Shown here: one piece after another, positions 51,121-60,765 of the stretch
Layout of the letters: every line of letters begins with the position of its first letter
Numbering within the stretch: the first letter of the stretch is position 1
The notes under the pieces: model-generated
What the model was told of the DNA's origin: nothing
Databases searched by the model: none
Seen by the model: the letters and a program-made list of their open reading frames with translations, nothing else
Position numbers and translations under genes: made by a program
Source: Herminiimonas sp.
Lineage (GTDB): Bacteria; Pseudomonadota; Gammaproteobacteria; Burkholderiales; Burkholderiaceae_D
Length of the DNA stretch: 64,000 nt
Direction: 5' to 3'
Assembly: GCA_028292665.1 (NCBI GenBank)
Contig: JAQGLW010000180.1
Coordinates: forward strand, 1-64,000

Positions 51121-54100
51121 TTGAAACCAGACAGCAAATCCCTGCGCAACAAGTTGCGCGACTTCAAAAACGCATTGCTGGCCAGCAGCATTCCCGGGCG
51201 GCAAGCGGATGAAGAGTTGCCGCTGCGCGCAGGATTATTCAGCGCCTCGCAGATGGAGCAGCACGGACGCATCCTGGCCAACGCCCACAAGCTCGGCATC
51301 GGACGCGGACGCGACCAGTTGTTATCGCGTCTCGCCGATAATGAAAACGTCATCATCGATGCCTGCAACCAGTTGACCGAGGCAATCAAGGCAGGCCGGC
51401 AAGTGACGCCTGCGGCAGAATGGCTGCTCGATAATTTCTACCTGATCGAGGAACAGATCCGCACCGCCATGCGGCATCTTCCGAAAAATTACAGCAAGGA
51501 ATTGCCGCGCCTGCTGCGCGGCGCCTCCGCCGGCAGGCCGCGCGTCTATGACATCGCGCTGGAAACCATTTCACACGGCGATGGCCGCGTCGATCCTGAA
51601 AGCCTGAGCCGCTTCGTCGCCGCCTATCAGCAGGTCACGACACTGAAGCTCGGCGAACTGTGGGCAATCCCGATCATGCTGCGCCTCGCGCTGATCGAAA
51701 ACCTGCGTCGCGTCGCCGCTCGTCTGGCAACAACCCGCTTCAACCGCAACCAGGCCGATTCGTGGGCCGACAAAATGGCGGAGACCGCCGAAAAGGATCC
51801 GAGCAATCTGATCCTGCTGGTCGCCGACATGGCCCGTTCCAATCCGCCGATGGACAGTTCATTCGTCTCCGAACTGGTGCGGCGTCTGCAAGGGCAAGGT
51901 CCGGCACTGACGTTGCCGTTGACCTGGCTGTCGCAACGTCTGGCGGAATCCGGCCAAACCATCGAGCACCTGGTCCAGTTCGAAAATCAGCAGCAAGCCG
52001 CGGACCAGGTATCGATCAGCAACAGCATCGGCAGCCTGCGCTTTCTCAGCGCGATGGACTGGCGCGAATTTGTCGAAACCATGAGTGTGGTCGAGCACAC
52101 TTTGCGCATGGACCCGGCCGACGTCTACACCCGGATGGATTTCGCGACGCGCGACCGCTATCGGCATGTGGTGGAAAAAATTGCCAGGCACAGCCGCCTG
52201 TCCGAAGTTGAAGTCGCCGACAATGCGATCCGGCTCGCCGGCGCCAATGCAAGGCAGGCCGGGGCCCAGGAGCGCAGCGCGCACGTCGGTTATTACCTGA
52301 TCGGCAATGGCCTGCCGGAATTGGAACGATCGGCAGCTTTTCAGCTGCCGGTACCGCAAGCACTGCAGCGCGCGGGCAGGGGCGCACCGTTGGCCGTCTA
52401 TCTCGGCAGCATACTGTTGCTGACCCTGGCTGCCACCGGCGCCGTCGTTGCCAAAGCCTGGGCCGATGGCGTGGACGAATGGCTGCTTGCGCTGGTCGCA
52501 TTGATCGCACTGGTCGCCACCAGCCAGCTTGCGCTGTCCATGGTCAACTGGTTTGCCACCTTGATCGCCATACCGCGTCCGCTTCCGCGCATGGATTTTT
52601 CCGATGGCATTCCACTCGAATCGCGCACGCTGGTCGCCGTGCCGGCAATGCTGTTCACGAAGCAGAATATCGACAGCCTGACCGAGGCGCTCGAGGTCCG
52701 CTTTCTCGCCAACCGCGACGACAATCTGCGCGTTTGCCTGCTGACCGATTTCGGCGATGCGAAAACGGAAACGATGCCGGCCGATGAAACCCTGCTGGAA
52801 CGCGCAAAGAAAAACATCGATGAACTGAACGATAAATATCGCCACCCCAACGGCGACAGTTTTCTGCTGCTGCATCGTCCGCGGCGCTGGAACGCCCAGG
52901 AAAAAACCTGGATGGGCTACGAACGCAAGCGCGGCAAGCTGGCCGATCTCAACGCCTTCTTGCGCGGCGGCGCGGCCGATGCGTTCTCGCTGATCGTCGG
53001 CAACGCCGACGGCCTGAGCAATGTCAGGTATGTGATCACGCTCGACACCGATACGGAACTGCCGCGCGACGCCGCACGGAAATTCGTGGCCACAATGGCG
53101 CATCCGCTGAACCGGGCGCAGTACGATGAAAAACGCCGGCGCGTCTGCGAAGGCTACGGCATCCTGCAACCGCGCGTGGCGGTCAGCTTGCCAAGCGCCG
53201 AGGCATCGCGCTATGAACTGCTGTGCGGCGGCGAATCAGGCATCGATCCGTACACGCGCACCGTGTCCGATGTCTATCAGGATGTATTCGGCGAAGGCTC
53301 GTTCATCGGCAAAGGCATCTACGATGTCGACGCATTCGAACAGGCGTTGAACGGCCGCATGCCGGAAAACCGCATCCTCAGCCATGACCTGCTCGAAGGA
53401 TGTTATGCACGCGCCGGCCTGTTGAGCGATGTGCTGCTCCATGAAGAATATCCATCCCGCTACAGCGACGACGTCAGCCGCCGCCATCGCTGGATACGCG
53501 GCGACTGGCAGATCGCATCGTGGCTGCTGCCGAGCGTACCCGGCCCACGCGATGCATGGACCGGCAAGATCGTGCGCCACCGCAATCCGCTGTCGGCATT
53601 GTCGCGCTGGAAGCTGTTCGACAATCTGCGCCGCAGCGTCGTGCCGTTTGCGCTGACGGCATTATTGCTGACAGGCTGGACCGCGTTGCCGTCAGCCTGG
53701 TTCTGGACCTGCGCGGTGCTCGGCATCCTGCTGATTCCATCGGTCTGCTCATTCATCCTGAACCTCGCAGGCAAGCCGGACGATGTGCTGTTCCGTCAGC
53801 ATTTTTCCGCATTGGTGCGATCGACTACCCAGCACTTCATCCATGCTGCGTTGACGTTGATCTTCCTGCCGTATGAAACCTGGTTCGACCTTGACGCAAT
53901 CATCCGGACTCAATGGCGGGTACTGGTCTCGCACAGGCGACTGCTGGAATGGAATCCGTCGAGCGAGGCGCATCGCCAGTCAGGCAACGGGCTGTATTCC
54001 TACTATCGATCGATGTGGATCGCACCGGTGGTCGCGATCGCGACCGCCGCCTGGCTGATCGCGGACAAGCCGATTGCACTGGGAGCGGCCGCGCCGGTCC

Positions 54101-57100
54101 TGCTGCTGTGGTGGGCATCGCCCGCAATCGCGTACTGGATCAGCCGGCCGATCGCACGCCGCTCCGCGCATTTGTCGAATGAGCAGACGCTGTTCCTGAA
54201 ATCGCTGTCGCGCAAGATATGGCTGTTTTTTGAAACCTACGTCGGTCCGGAAGACAACTGGCTGCCGCTCGACAACGTGCAGGAACATCCGGTCGCGGTC
54301 GTCGCGCGCCGCACATCGCCCACCAATATCGGCCTGTCGCTGCTTGCCAATCTTGCCGCGTATGACTTCGGCTACATCCCTGCCGGACAATTGATCGAAC
54401 GGTCCCGAAACACCTTGCAGACCATGGCCGCGCTGGAACGTTATCAGGGCCATTTCTACAACTGGTACGACACGCAAACCCTGAAACCGCTGCACCCGAT
54501 CTATGTATCGGCGGTGGACAGCGGCAACCTTGCCGGCCATCTGCTCACGCTGCGTCCCGGCCTGACCGGATTGCTCGATACGCCGATCCTCGGCGCCCGC
54601 ACGTTTCCCGGCATCCAGGATACCTATGAAATCCTGCGCGGCGCTGCAGGCGGCGCGCCGCCGGCGGAATTGATCCAGTTCGAGAAAGACCTGGAGTCCG
54701 CCTGCCGGTCCGCACCGGACACGCTGATGGTCGCCCACGATTGCCTGGAGCGGCTGACCCACTGCGCCGAGAGCTTCCTGGCCGGCCTCGAGGGCTTGCC
54801 CGGTTCACAGCCCGATCTGCAGCTCAATGTGTGGGCACGCGCGCTGGCAAGCCAGTGCCGCGAAGCGTTGAATGAACTCGGCTTCCTGGCGCCGTGGACA
54901 CGAACGCTCGCACCTGCCGAATGGATCGGCGACTTCCCGGGACTCGGCGCGATTCCGACGCTGCGCCAGCTGGCGCGGATCCATACCAATCTGGCGCCGG
55001 CGTTTGAAGACCGGCTTGCCGCCTGCACCGATCCGAAAGATGCCGAACGCGTGTCCGCCCTCGATCAACTGGTGTCCGAAGGCAGCCGCCGCGCCGCCGA
55101 ACGCATGCTGTCGATCGACCGGCTCGCGCTGCAATCCGCGGAGTTCGCGCGGATGGAATACGGTTTCCTGTACGATCCCGCCACGCATCTGCTGGCGATC
55201 GGTTACAACGTCACCGAACGGCGCCGCGACGTCAGCTGCTATGACCTGCTGGCCTCCGAAGCGAGGCTGGCCGCCTTCGTCGCCATCGCGCAGGGACAAC
55301 TGCCGCAGGAAAGCTGGTTCGCGCTCGGACGCCAGCTCACCATCGCCGGCGGCGAACCGATCCTGTTGTCGTGGAGCGGGTCGATGTTCGAATACCTGAT
55401 GCCGCTGCTGGTGATGCCGACGTTTGAAAACACCTTGCTCGACCAGACTTATCATTCCGCAGTGGAACGGCAGATCGAATACGGCATGCAGCGCGGTGTG
55501 CCATGGGGCATTTCGGAATCGGGCTACAACACCTTCGATGCCAGCCTGAATTATCAGTACCGCGCATTCGGCGTGCCGGGCCTCGGCTTCAAGCGCGGCC
55601 TCGGCGACGATCTGGTGATCGCACCGTATGCATCGATGATGGCATTGATGGTGGCGCCGGAACAGGCATGCGCCAACCTGCAGCAATTGTCCGTCCAGGG
55701 ATTCGAAGGCAGGTTCGGTCTCTATGAAGCGATCGATTACACGCCGTCGCGCCTGCCGCGCGGACAGGCCAATGCGGTGATCCGCTCGTTCATGGCGCAT
55801 CATCAAGGCATGGGTTTCCTGTCGCTGGCGTATCTGCTGCTCGACCGTCCGTTGCAAAAGCGTTTCGAATCCGATCCCCTGTTCCAGGCGACGATGTCGC
55901 TGCTGCATGAGCGCGTACCGAAAGCGACCGCGACCTATTCGAATACAACGGAGCTGGCCGACATCCGCACCGTATCGACCGATCAGGAAATGCAGATGCG
56001 CGTGCTGCAGCGTCCCGACTCCCGCACACCGGAAGTCCAGCTGTTGTCCAACGGCCGTTACCACGTGATGATCACCAGCGCCGGCGGCAGCTACAGCCGC
56101 TGGAACGACATGGCCATCACCCGCTGGCGCGAAGACAGCACGCGCGATAACTGGGGCGCGTTCTGTTATGTGCGCGACATGGAAGACGGCCGTTTCTGGT
56201 CGACCGCGTTCCAGCCGACGCTGGCACAGCCGAAGAATTACGAAGTGATCTTCTCCGAAGGCCGCGCCGAATTCCGCCGCAGCGACAACAACTTCGACAT
56301 GCATACCGAAATCGTCGTGTCGCCGGAAGACGATATCGAACTGCGCCGCACCCGCATCGTCAATCGCTCGCGCACGCGCAGAACCATCGACATCACCAGC
56401 TATGCGGAAGTGGTGCTGGCGCCGGCAGCCGCCGATGCGATGCATCCGGCATTTTCCAACCTTTTCGTCCAGACTGAAATCGTCCATCCGCGCCGCGCCA
56501 TCCTGTGCACCCGCCGCCCGCGTTCGATGAATGAAAAAATGCCGTGGATGTTCCATCTGATGGCGTTGCATGGCGCCGACATCGGCGCGGTATCGTACGA
56601 AACCGACCGCATGCAATTCATCGGCCGCGGCAATACCGTCGCTGCGCCGCAGGCGATGCTCGATCCTGCGCCGCTGGCAGGCAACGAAGGTTCGGTACTC
56701 GATCCGATCGTCGCGATCCGTTACCGGATCACGCTCGAGGCAGAACAATCGGCCACCATCGACATGGTGACCGGCATCGGCGAATCGCGCGAGCTCTGTC
56801 TCGGCCTGATCGAAAAATATCAGGATCGCCATCTGGCAGACCGCGTGGTCGAACTATCGTGGACCCACAGCCAGGTCGTGCTGCGCCAGCTGAACGCCAG
56901 CGAAGCCGATGCGCAACTGTATGGACGTCTGGCCAACTCGGTCATTTATGTCAATCCGCTGTTGCGCGCCGATGCCAGCGTCCTTATCCTCAATCACCGC
57001 GGACAATCTGGCTTGTGGAGTTACGCAATTTCCGGCGACCTGCCGATCGTGCTGGTGCAGATCAGGAATCAGGAAAATATCGAGCTGGTGCGCCAGCTGG

Positions 57101-59907
57101 TGCAGGCGCATGCGTATTGGCGTTCGAAAGGACTGGCTGTCGATCTCGTGATCTGGAACGAAGACCATGCCGGTTACCGGCAGGTCTTGCAGGAGCAGAT
57201 CATGGGGCTGATTTCCTCGGTCACCGGCGCCCATGCGATCGATCGTCCGGGCGGTATCTTCGTGCGGCTGGTCGATCAGATTTCCAATGAAGACCGGGTG
57301 CTGTTCCAGTCGGTGGCGAGGGTGATCCTGACCGACAGCCGCGGCACACTGGCCGAACAGATCAACCGCCGCGACCTGATGGAAGTGCGCATGCCCCGGC
57401 TGGCTCCGGCACGCGATCAGCAATCGATCGCAGCACGCAAGGGTGCTGTCCTGCCGAAGCGGGATCTGATCCTGTCGAACGGCATTGGGGGCTTCACGCC
57501 GGACGGACGCGAATATGTGATCACCACTTCAGCCGGACAAGTCACGCCTGCGCCGTGGGTCAATGTAATGGCGAATCCGCAGTTCGGCACAGTCATTTCC
57601 GAAAGCGGACAAGCGTACACCTGGGGCGAGAACGCGCATGAATTCCGCCTGACGCCATGGGCCAATGATCCGGTCAGCGACACCGGCGGCGAAGTGTTCT
57701 ATCTGCGCGACGAAGAGACCGGCCTCTACTGGTCCCCTACGGCGCTGCCCTGCCGCGGCGAGGGCGACTATGTAACGCGGCATGGTTTCGGTTACAGCGT
57801 GTTCGAGCATATCGAAGACGGCATCGTTTCCGAGCTGACCGTTTATGTCGCGGCGGATGCATCGGTCAAATATTCGGTACTCCGCATACGCAACGATTCC
57901 GATACGATACGCAAGCTGTCCGCCACCGGTTATGTCGAATGGGTGCTCGGCGACCTGCGTCCGAAATCGACCATGCACATCATCACCGAAACCGATCCGG
58001 CAACCGGCGCATTGTTTGCGCGCAATCCGTACAACACCGAGTTCACCGAACGCATTGCGTTCTTCGATGTCGATACGACGTCGCGCACCATCAGCGGCGA
58101 CCGCAATGAATTCATCGGCCGCAACGGATCGTTGAAAAATCCCGCCGCGATGGAGCGTGTGCGCCTGTCCGGCAAGGTCGGCGCCGGTCTCGATCCATGC
58201 GCCGCGCTGCAGGTGCAGTTCGAACTGGGCCAGGGGCAGCAGCGTGAAATCGTATTCATGCTCGGCATGGCCGATACCCGTCACACCAATGTCGGCAATC
58301 TCGTGCGGCGTTACCGCGGCGGGGCGGCGGCGCAGGATGCGCTCAATGCCGTGCATGCCTGGTGGGAGCGTACGCTGGGCGCGGTGCAGGTCGAGACGCC
58401 GGACCCATCGCTGAACGTCCTCGCCAACGGCTGGCTGATGTACCAGACCATCGCTTGCCGCCTGTGGGCGCGCAGCGGTTACTACCAGTCCGGCGGCGCA
58501 TTCGGATTCCGCGATCAGTTGCAGGACACCATGGCACTGGTGCACAGCCAGCCGAAACTGATGCGCGAGCATCTGCTGTTATGCGCTGCCCATCAATTCA
58601 TCGAAGGCGATGCGCAACACTGGTGGCATCCGCCGACGGACCGCGGCGTCCGCACGCACTGTTCCGACGATTACCTGTGGCTGCCGCTTGCGGTATATCG
58701 TTATGTGATCAGCACCGGCGACACCGGCGTACTGGATGAGACGGTGCATTTCATCCAGGGCCGTCCGGTCAATCAGGATGAAGATTCCTACTACGACCTG
58801 CCGAGCCGTTCGGCGGAGGCCGCGACGCTGTATGCGCATTGCGTGCGTGCGATTGAAAGAGGATTGAGATTCGGCGTGCATGGCTTGCCGCTGATCGGCT
58901 CCTGCGACTGGAACGACGGCATGGACAAGGTTGGCGAACACGGCAAAGGCGAAAGCATCTGGCTCAGTTTTTTCCTGTACGAAGTGCTGATGCGTTTTGC
59001 CGAAGTCGCCACGCTGCACGACGACCGGGCTTTCTCCGATCGTTGCCATGCCGAAGCGGAAGAGCTGCGCCAGAACATCGACAAGAACGGCTGGGATGGC
59101 GAATGGTATCGCCGCGCGTACTTCGATGACGGGACACCGCTTGGTTCCGCGCAAAATGTCGAATGCCAGATCGATTCGATTTCGCAAAGCTGGTCGGTAT
59201 TGTCCGGCGCCGGCGATCCGGAACGTTCGCGGCTGGCGATGCAGGCGGTCGACCGCCGGCTGGTGCGGCGTAAAGACTCGATTATCCAGCTGCTCGATCC
59301 TCCGTTCGACAAATCCGATCAGAATCCCGGCTATATCCGCGGCTACGTTCCGGGCGTACGCGAGAACGGCGGGCAATACACGCATGCGGCGATCTGGACC
59401 GCGATGGCGTTCGCCAGGATGGGCGACAACCGGCGCGCATGGGAATTGCTTCAGATGATCAATCCGGTCAACCACGGCAAGACTGCCGGCGATATTGCCA
59501 GGTACAAGGTCGAACCCTATGTCGTCGCTGCGGACGTGTATGCGGTATCGCCGCACACAGGCCGCGGCGGCTGGACCTGGTACACCGGATCGTCGGGATG
59601 GATGTACAGGTTGATCGTCGAGTCCCTGCTGGGCCTGAAGCTGGAAGGCGACAAGCTGACGATCACGCCGTGCCTGCCGGATGACTGGAGTACGTATGGA
59701 ATGAATTACCGGTATCGCGACACGATGTACAGGATTGTGGTGACGCAAGGCAGCGCCGATGGCGTATCGGGCAATGTGAAGGTGGATGGCGTCGAACAGG
59801 CGGATGGGATGATTCCGCTGGTCGATGACAAGCGGGAGCATGCGGTGGAGATATTGGTGCATGCACGGTTTGCCGGCGATCCTGCCGCGGGAACATCATT
59901 GGCTTGA
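51121..59907 (+). CDS. ndvB: Cyclic beta-1,2-glucan synthase-like giant protein (NdvB-like; GT84 + glycoamylase + GH94)
   Basis: 2928 residues, normal for NdvB/Cgs. TTG start, because an in-frame TAG lies 18 nt upstream and the next ATG would remove 45 residues. Membrane helices near 424-487 and 841-1004 flank a GT84 domain with DTDTELPRD (about 642) and RHRWIRGDWQ (about 788-797). A glycoamylase-like domain (SESGYNTFDASLNYQYRAFG, about 1465-1485) follows, then GH94-type sandwich domains and the phosphorylase catalytic region with CDWNDGMDKVG (about 2595). It makes periplasmic cyclic glucans for osmotic adaptation and host interaction; GH94 trims chain length. Symbol by similarity only. Confidence 0.92.
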   Translation: MKPDSKSLRNKLRDFKNALLASSIPGRQADEELPLRAGLFSASQMEQHGRILANAHKLGIGRGRDQLLSRLADNENVIIDACNQLTEAIKAGRQVTPAAEWLLDNFYLIEEQIRTAMRHLPKNYSKELPRLLRGASAGRPRVYDIALETISHGDGRVDPESLSRFVAAYQQVTTLKLGELWAIPIMLRLALIENLRRVAARLATTRFNRNQADSWADKMAETAEKDPSNLILLVADMARSNPPMDSSFVSELVRRLQGQGPALTLPLTWLSQRLAESGQTIEHLVQFENQQQAADQVSISNSIGSLRFLSAMDWREFVETMSVVEHTLRMDPADVYTRMDFATRDRYRHVVEKIARHSRLSEVEVADNAIRLAGANARQAGAQERSAHVGYYLIGNGLPELERSAAFQLPVPQALQRAGRGAPLAVYLGSILLLTLAATGAVVAKAWADGVDEWLLALVALIALVATSQLALSMVNWFATLIAIPRPLPRMDFSDGIPLESRTLVAVPAMLFTKQNIDSLTEALEVRFLANRDDNLRVCLLTDFGDAKTETMPADETLLERAKKNIDELNDKYRHPNGDSFLLLHRPRRWNAQEKTWMGYERKRGKLADLNAFLRGGAADAFSLIVGNADGLSNVRYVITLDTDTELPRDAARKFVATMAHPLNRAQYDEKRRRVCEGYGILQPRVAVSLPSAEASRYELLCGGESGIDPYTRTVSDVYQDVFGEGSFIGKGIYDVDAFEQALNGRMPENRILSHDLLEGCYARAGLLSDVLLHEEYPSRYSDDVSRRHRWIRGDWQIASWLLPSVPGPRDAWTGKIVRHRNPLSALSRWKLFDNLRRSVVPFALTALLLTGWTALPSAWFWTCAVLGILLIPSVCSFILNLAGKPDDVLFRQHFSALVRSTTQHFIHAALTLIFLPYETWFDLDAIIRTQWRVLVSHRRLLEWNPSSEAHRQSGNGLYSYYRSMWIAPVVAIATAAWLIADKPIALGAAAPVLLLWWASPAIAYWISRPIARRSAHLSNEQTLFLKSLSRKIWLFFETYVGPEDNWLPLDNVQEHPVAVVARRTSPTNIGLSLLANLAAYDFGYIPAGQLIERSRNTLQTMAALERYQGHFYNWYDTQTLKPLHPIYVSAVDSGNLAGHLLTLRPGLTGLLDTPILGARTFPGIQDTYEILRGAAGGAPPAELIQFEKDLESACRSAPDTLMVAHDCLERLTHCAESFLAGLEGLPGSQPDLQLNVWARALASQCREALNELGFLAPWTRTLAPAEWIGDFPGLGAIPTLRQLARIHTNLAPAFEDRLAACTDPKDAERVSALDQLVSEGSRRAAERMLSIDRLALQSAEFARMEYGFLYDPATHLLAIGYNVTERRRDVSCYDLLASEARLAAFVAIAQGQLPQESWFALGRQLTIAGGEPILLSWSGSMFEYLMPLLVMPTFENTLLDQTYHSAVERQIEYGMQRGVPWGISESGYNTFDASLNYQYRAFGVPGLGFKRGLGDDLVIAPYASMMALMVAPEQACANLQQLSVQGFEGRFGLYEAIDYTPSRLPRGQANAVIRSFMAHHQGMGFLSLAYLLLDRPLQKRFESDPLFQATMSLLHERVPKATATYSNTTELADIRTVSTDQEMQMRVLQRPDSRTPEVQLLSNGRYHVMITSAGGSYSRWNDMAITRWREDSTRDNWGAFCYVRDMEDGRFWSTAFQPTLAQPKNYEVIFSEGRAEFRRSDNNFDMHTEIVVSPEDDIELRRTRIVNRSRTRRTIDITSYAEVVLAPAAADAMHPAFSNLFVQTEIVHPRRAILCTRRPRSMNEKMPWMFHLMALHGADIGAVSYETDRMQFIGRGNTVAAPQAMLDPAPLAGNEGSVLDPIVAIRYRITLEAEQSATIDMVTGIGESRELCLGLIEKYQDRHLADRVVELSWTHSQVVLRQLNASEADAQLYGRLANSVIYVNPLLRADASVLILNHRGQSGLWSYAISGDLPIVLVQIRNQENIELVRQLVQAHAYWRSKGLAVDLVIWNEDHAGYRQVLQEQIMGLISSVTGAHAIDRPGGIFVRLVDQISNEDRVLFQSVARVILTDSRGTLAEQINRRDLMEVRMPRLAPARDQQSIAARKGAVLPKRDLILSNGIGGFTPDGREYVITTSAGQVTPAPWVNVMANPQFGTVISESGQAYTWGENAHEFRLTPWANDPVSDTGGEVFYLRDEETGLYWSPTALPCRGEGDYVTRHGFGYSVFEHIEDGIVSELTVYVAADASVKYSVLRIRNDSDTIRKLSATGYVEWVLGDLRPKSTMHIITETDPATGALFARNPYNTEFTERIAFFDVDTTSRTISGDRNEFIGRNGSLKNPAAMERVRLSGKVGAGLDPCAALQVQFELGQGQQREIVFMLGMADTRHTNVGNLVRRYRGGAAAQDALNAVHAWWERTLGAVQVETPDPSLNVLANGWLMYQTIACRLWARSGYYQSGGAFGFRDQLQDTMALVHSQPKLMREHLLLCAAHQFIEGDAQHWWHPPTDRGVRTHCSDDYLWLPLAVYRYVISTGDTGVLDETVHFIQGRPVNQDEDSYYDLPSRSAEAATLYAHCVRAIERGLRFGVHGLPLIGSCDWNDGMDKVGEHGKGESIWLSFFLYEVLMRFAEVATLHDDRAFSDRCHAEAEELRQNIDKNGWDGEWYRRAYFDDGTPLGSAQNVECQIDSISQSWSVLSGAGDPERSRLAMQAVDRRLVRRKDSIIQLLDPPFDKSDQNPGYIRGYVPGVRENGGQYTHAAIWTAMAFARMGDNRRAWELLQMINPVNHGKTAGDIARYKVEPYVVAADVYAVSPHTGRGGWTWYTGSSGWMYRLIVESLLGLKLEGDKLTITPCLPDDWSTYGMNYRYRDTMYRIVVTQGSADGVSGNVKVDGVEQADGMIPLVDDKREHAVEILVHARFAGDPAAGTSLA

Positions 59908-60015
59908 TCGAGACGCTGTCGCCCTCAGGCATGACGATTGCCACGTTCGGCGGATCTACCGTAACCACCGGGGCCGCACCTCGATTCCGCAATCGCCATG
60001 GCTGAAGGCGCAATT

Positions 60016-60055
60016 AAAAAAGCCCGCGAACGAAGAACTCCGGTCGATCGCGGGC
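60016..60055 (-). terminator. Rho-independent terminator of the DUF1003/GGDEF-EAL operon
   Basis: On the minus strand GCCCGCGA...TCGCGGGC is followed by six T. It lies 150 nt beyond the DUF1003 stop codon. Confidence 0.7.
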
Positions 60056-60162
60056 CGAACCCACCTGAGGTGGGTGGGGGGAAGGACGGGAATCATTTTG
60101 ACAGAAGGACATTAACGGCACGTTAACGAATGGTTAACGTTCGATTCCCTGCATCGATGTCT

Positions 60163-60206
60163 AGAGCGGTTTTCGCATCCCCGCACACTGATGCGAAAAC
60201 CGCTCT
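60163..60206. terminator. 17-bp hairpin at the DUF1003 stop codon
   Basis: AGAGCGGTTTTCGCATC pairs perfectly with its complement after a 10-nt loop; the stem overlaps the stop codon. It could terminate or protect the mRNA 3' end, or end the glucan synthase transcript from the other side. Confidence 0.6.
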
Positions 60207-60765
60207 ACGGCTCAGCGACGGTCTTCTTCTCGATCAGGCTCGCGAGCAACTCGAGCTGCTGCTTCTGGATTGTCAATAGCTCACCCCACTGGCCCTCTCT
60301 CAGCAAATCCATTTTTTCGTGCAGCAGCATGATTTCGAGTTCAGCCTTCAGGTTGACTTCGTAATCATGTTCGGCATCGAGCCGGTCTTTTTCCGCATGC
60401 CGGTTCTGCGACATCAGGATGATGGGCGCCTGGATCGATGCCAGCATCGAGAGGAACAGGTTCAGCAAAATATACGGATACGGATCAAAGCTCTTGTCGT
60501 ACTTGATGAGGATGATCGAGTTCAACGCCACCCAGATGACCATGATGGCGGCAAAGATGCCAATGAACGTCCAGGATCCGCCAAAACGCGCCACCGCATC
60601 CGCTGCGCGCTGGCCCGGCGTTATCTTGGCATCGAATTGCTTTGCAGTGTTTGTAGCGATGTGCTTGCGCCCTGCAACATGGCGTGCGACTTTCTTGGTG
60701 CGCTCGTCCAGTGCTTCATAGGGCATGCCGAGAAGTTTCTTGGCGACGTCATCCGGTTCTTGCAT
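60205..60765 (-). CDS. DUF1003-family membrane protein
   Basis: 186 residues. N-terminal hydrophilic part (ARHVAGRKHIATNTAKQF), two membrane helices (FIGIFAAIMVIWVALNSIIL, YILLNLFLSMLASIQAPIIL) and a coiled-coil C-terminal part with the family pattern MSQNRHAEKDRLDAEHDYEV. ATG 60765 chosen for GGAGAG at proper distance; 60768 is possible. Start overlaps the end of the GGDEF/EAL gene, so it is translationally coupled. Function unknown. Confidence 0.88.
   Translation of the reverse strand: MQEPDDVAKKLLGMPYEALDERTKKVARHVAGRKHIATNTAKQFDAKITPGQRAADAVARFGGSWTFIGIFAAIMVIWVALNSIILIKYDKSFDPYPYILLNLFLSMLASIQAPIILMSQNRHAEKDRLDAEHDYEVNLKAELEIMLLHEKMDLLREGQWGELLTIQKQQLELLASLIEKKTVAEP

Noticed and set aside
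54805-56832. 675-codon open frame on the minus strand inside the glucan synthase gene
   Set aside because: Antisense shadow of a GC-rich gene; His/Arg/Gln-rich composition, no recognisable domain, and it fully overlaps a clear NdvB-like frame.
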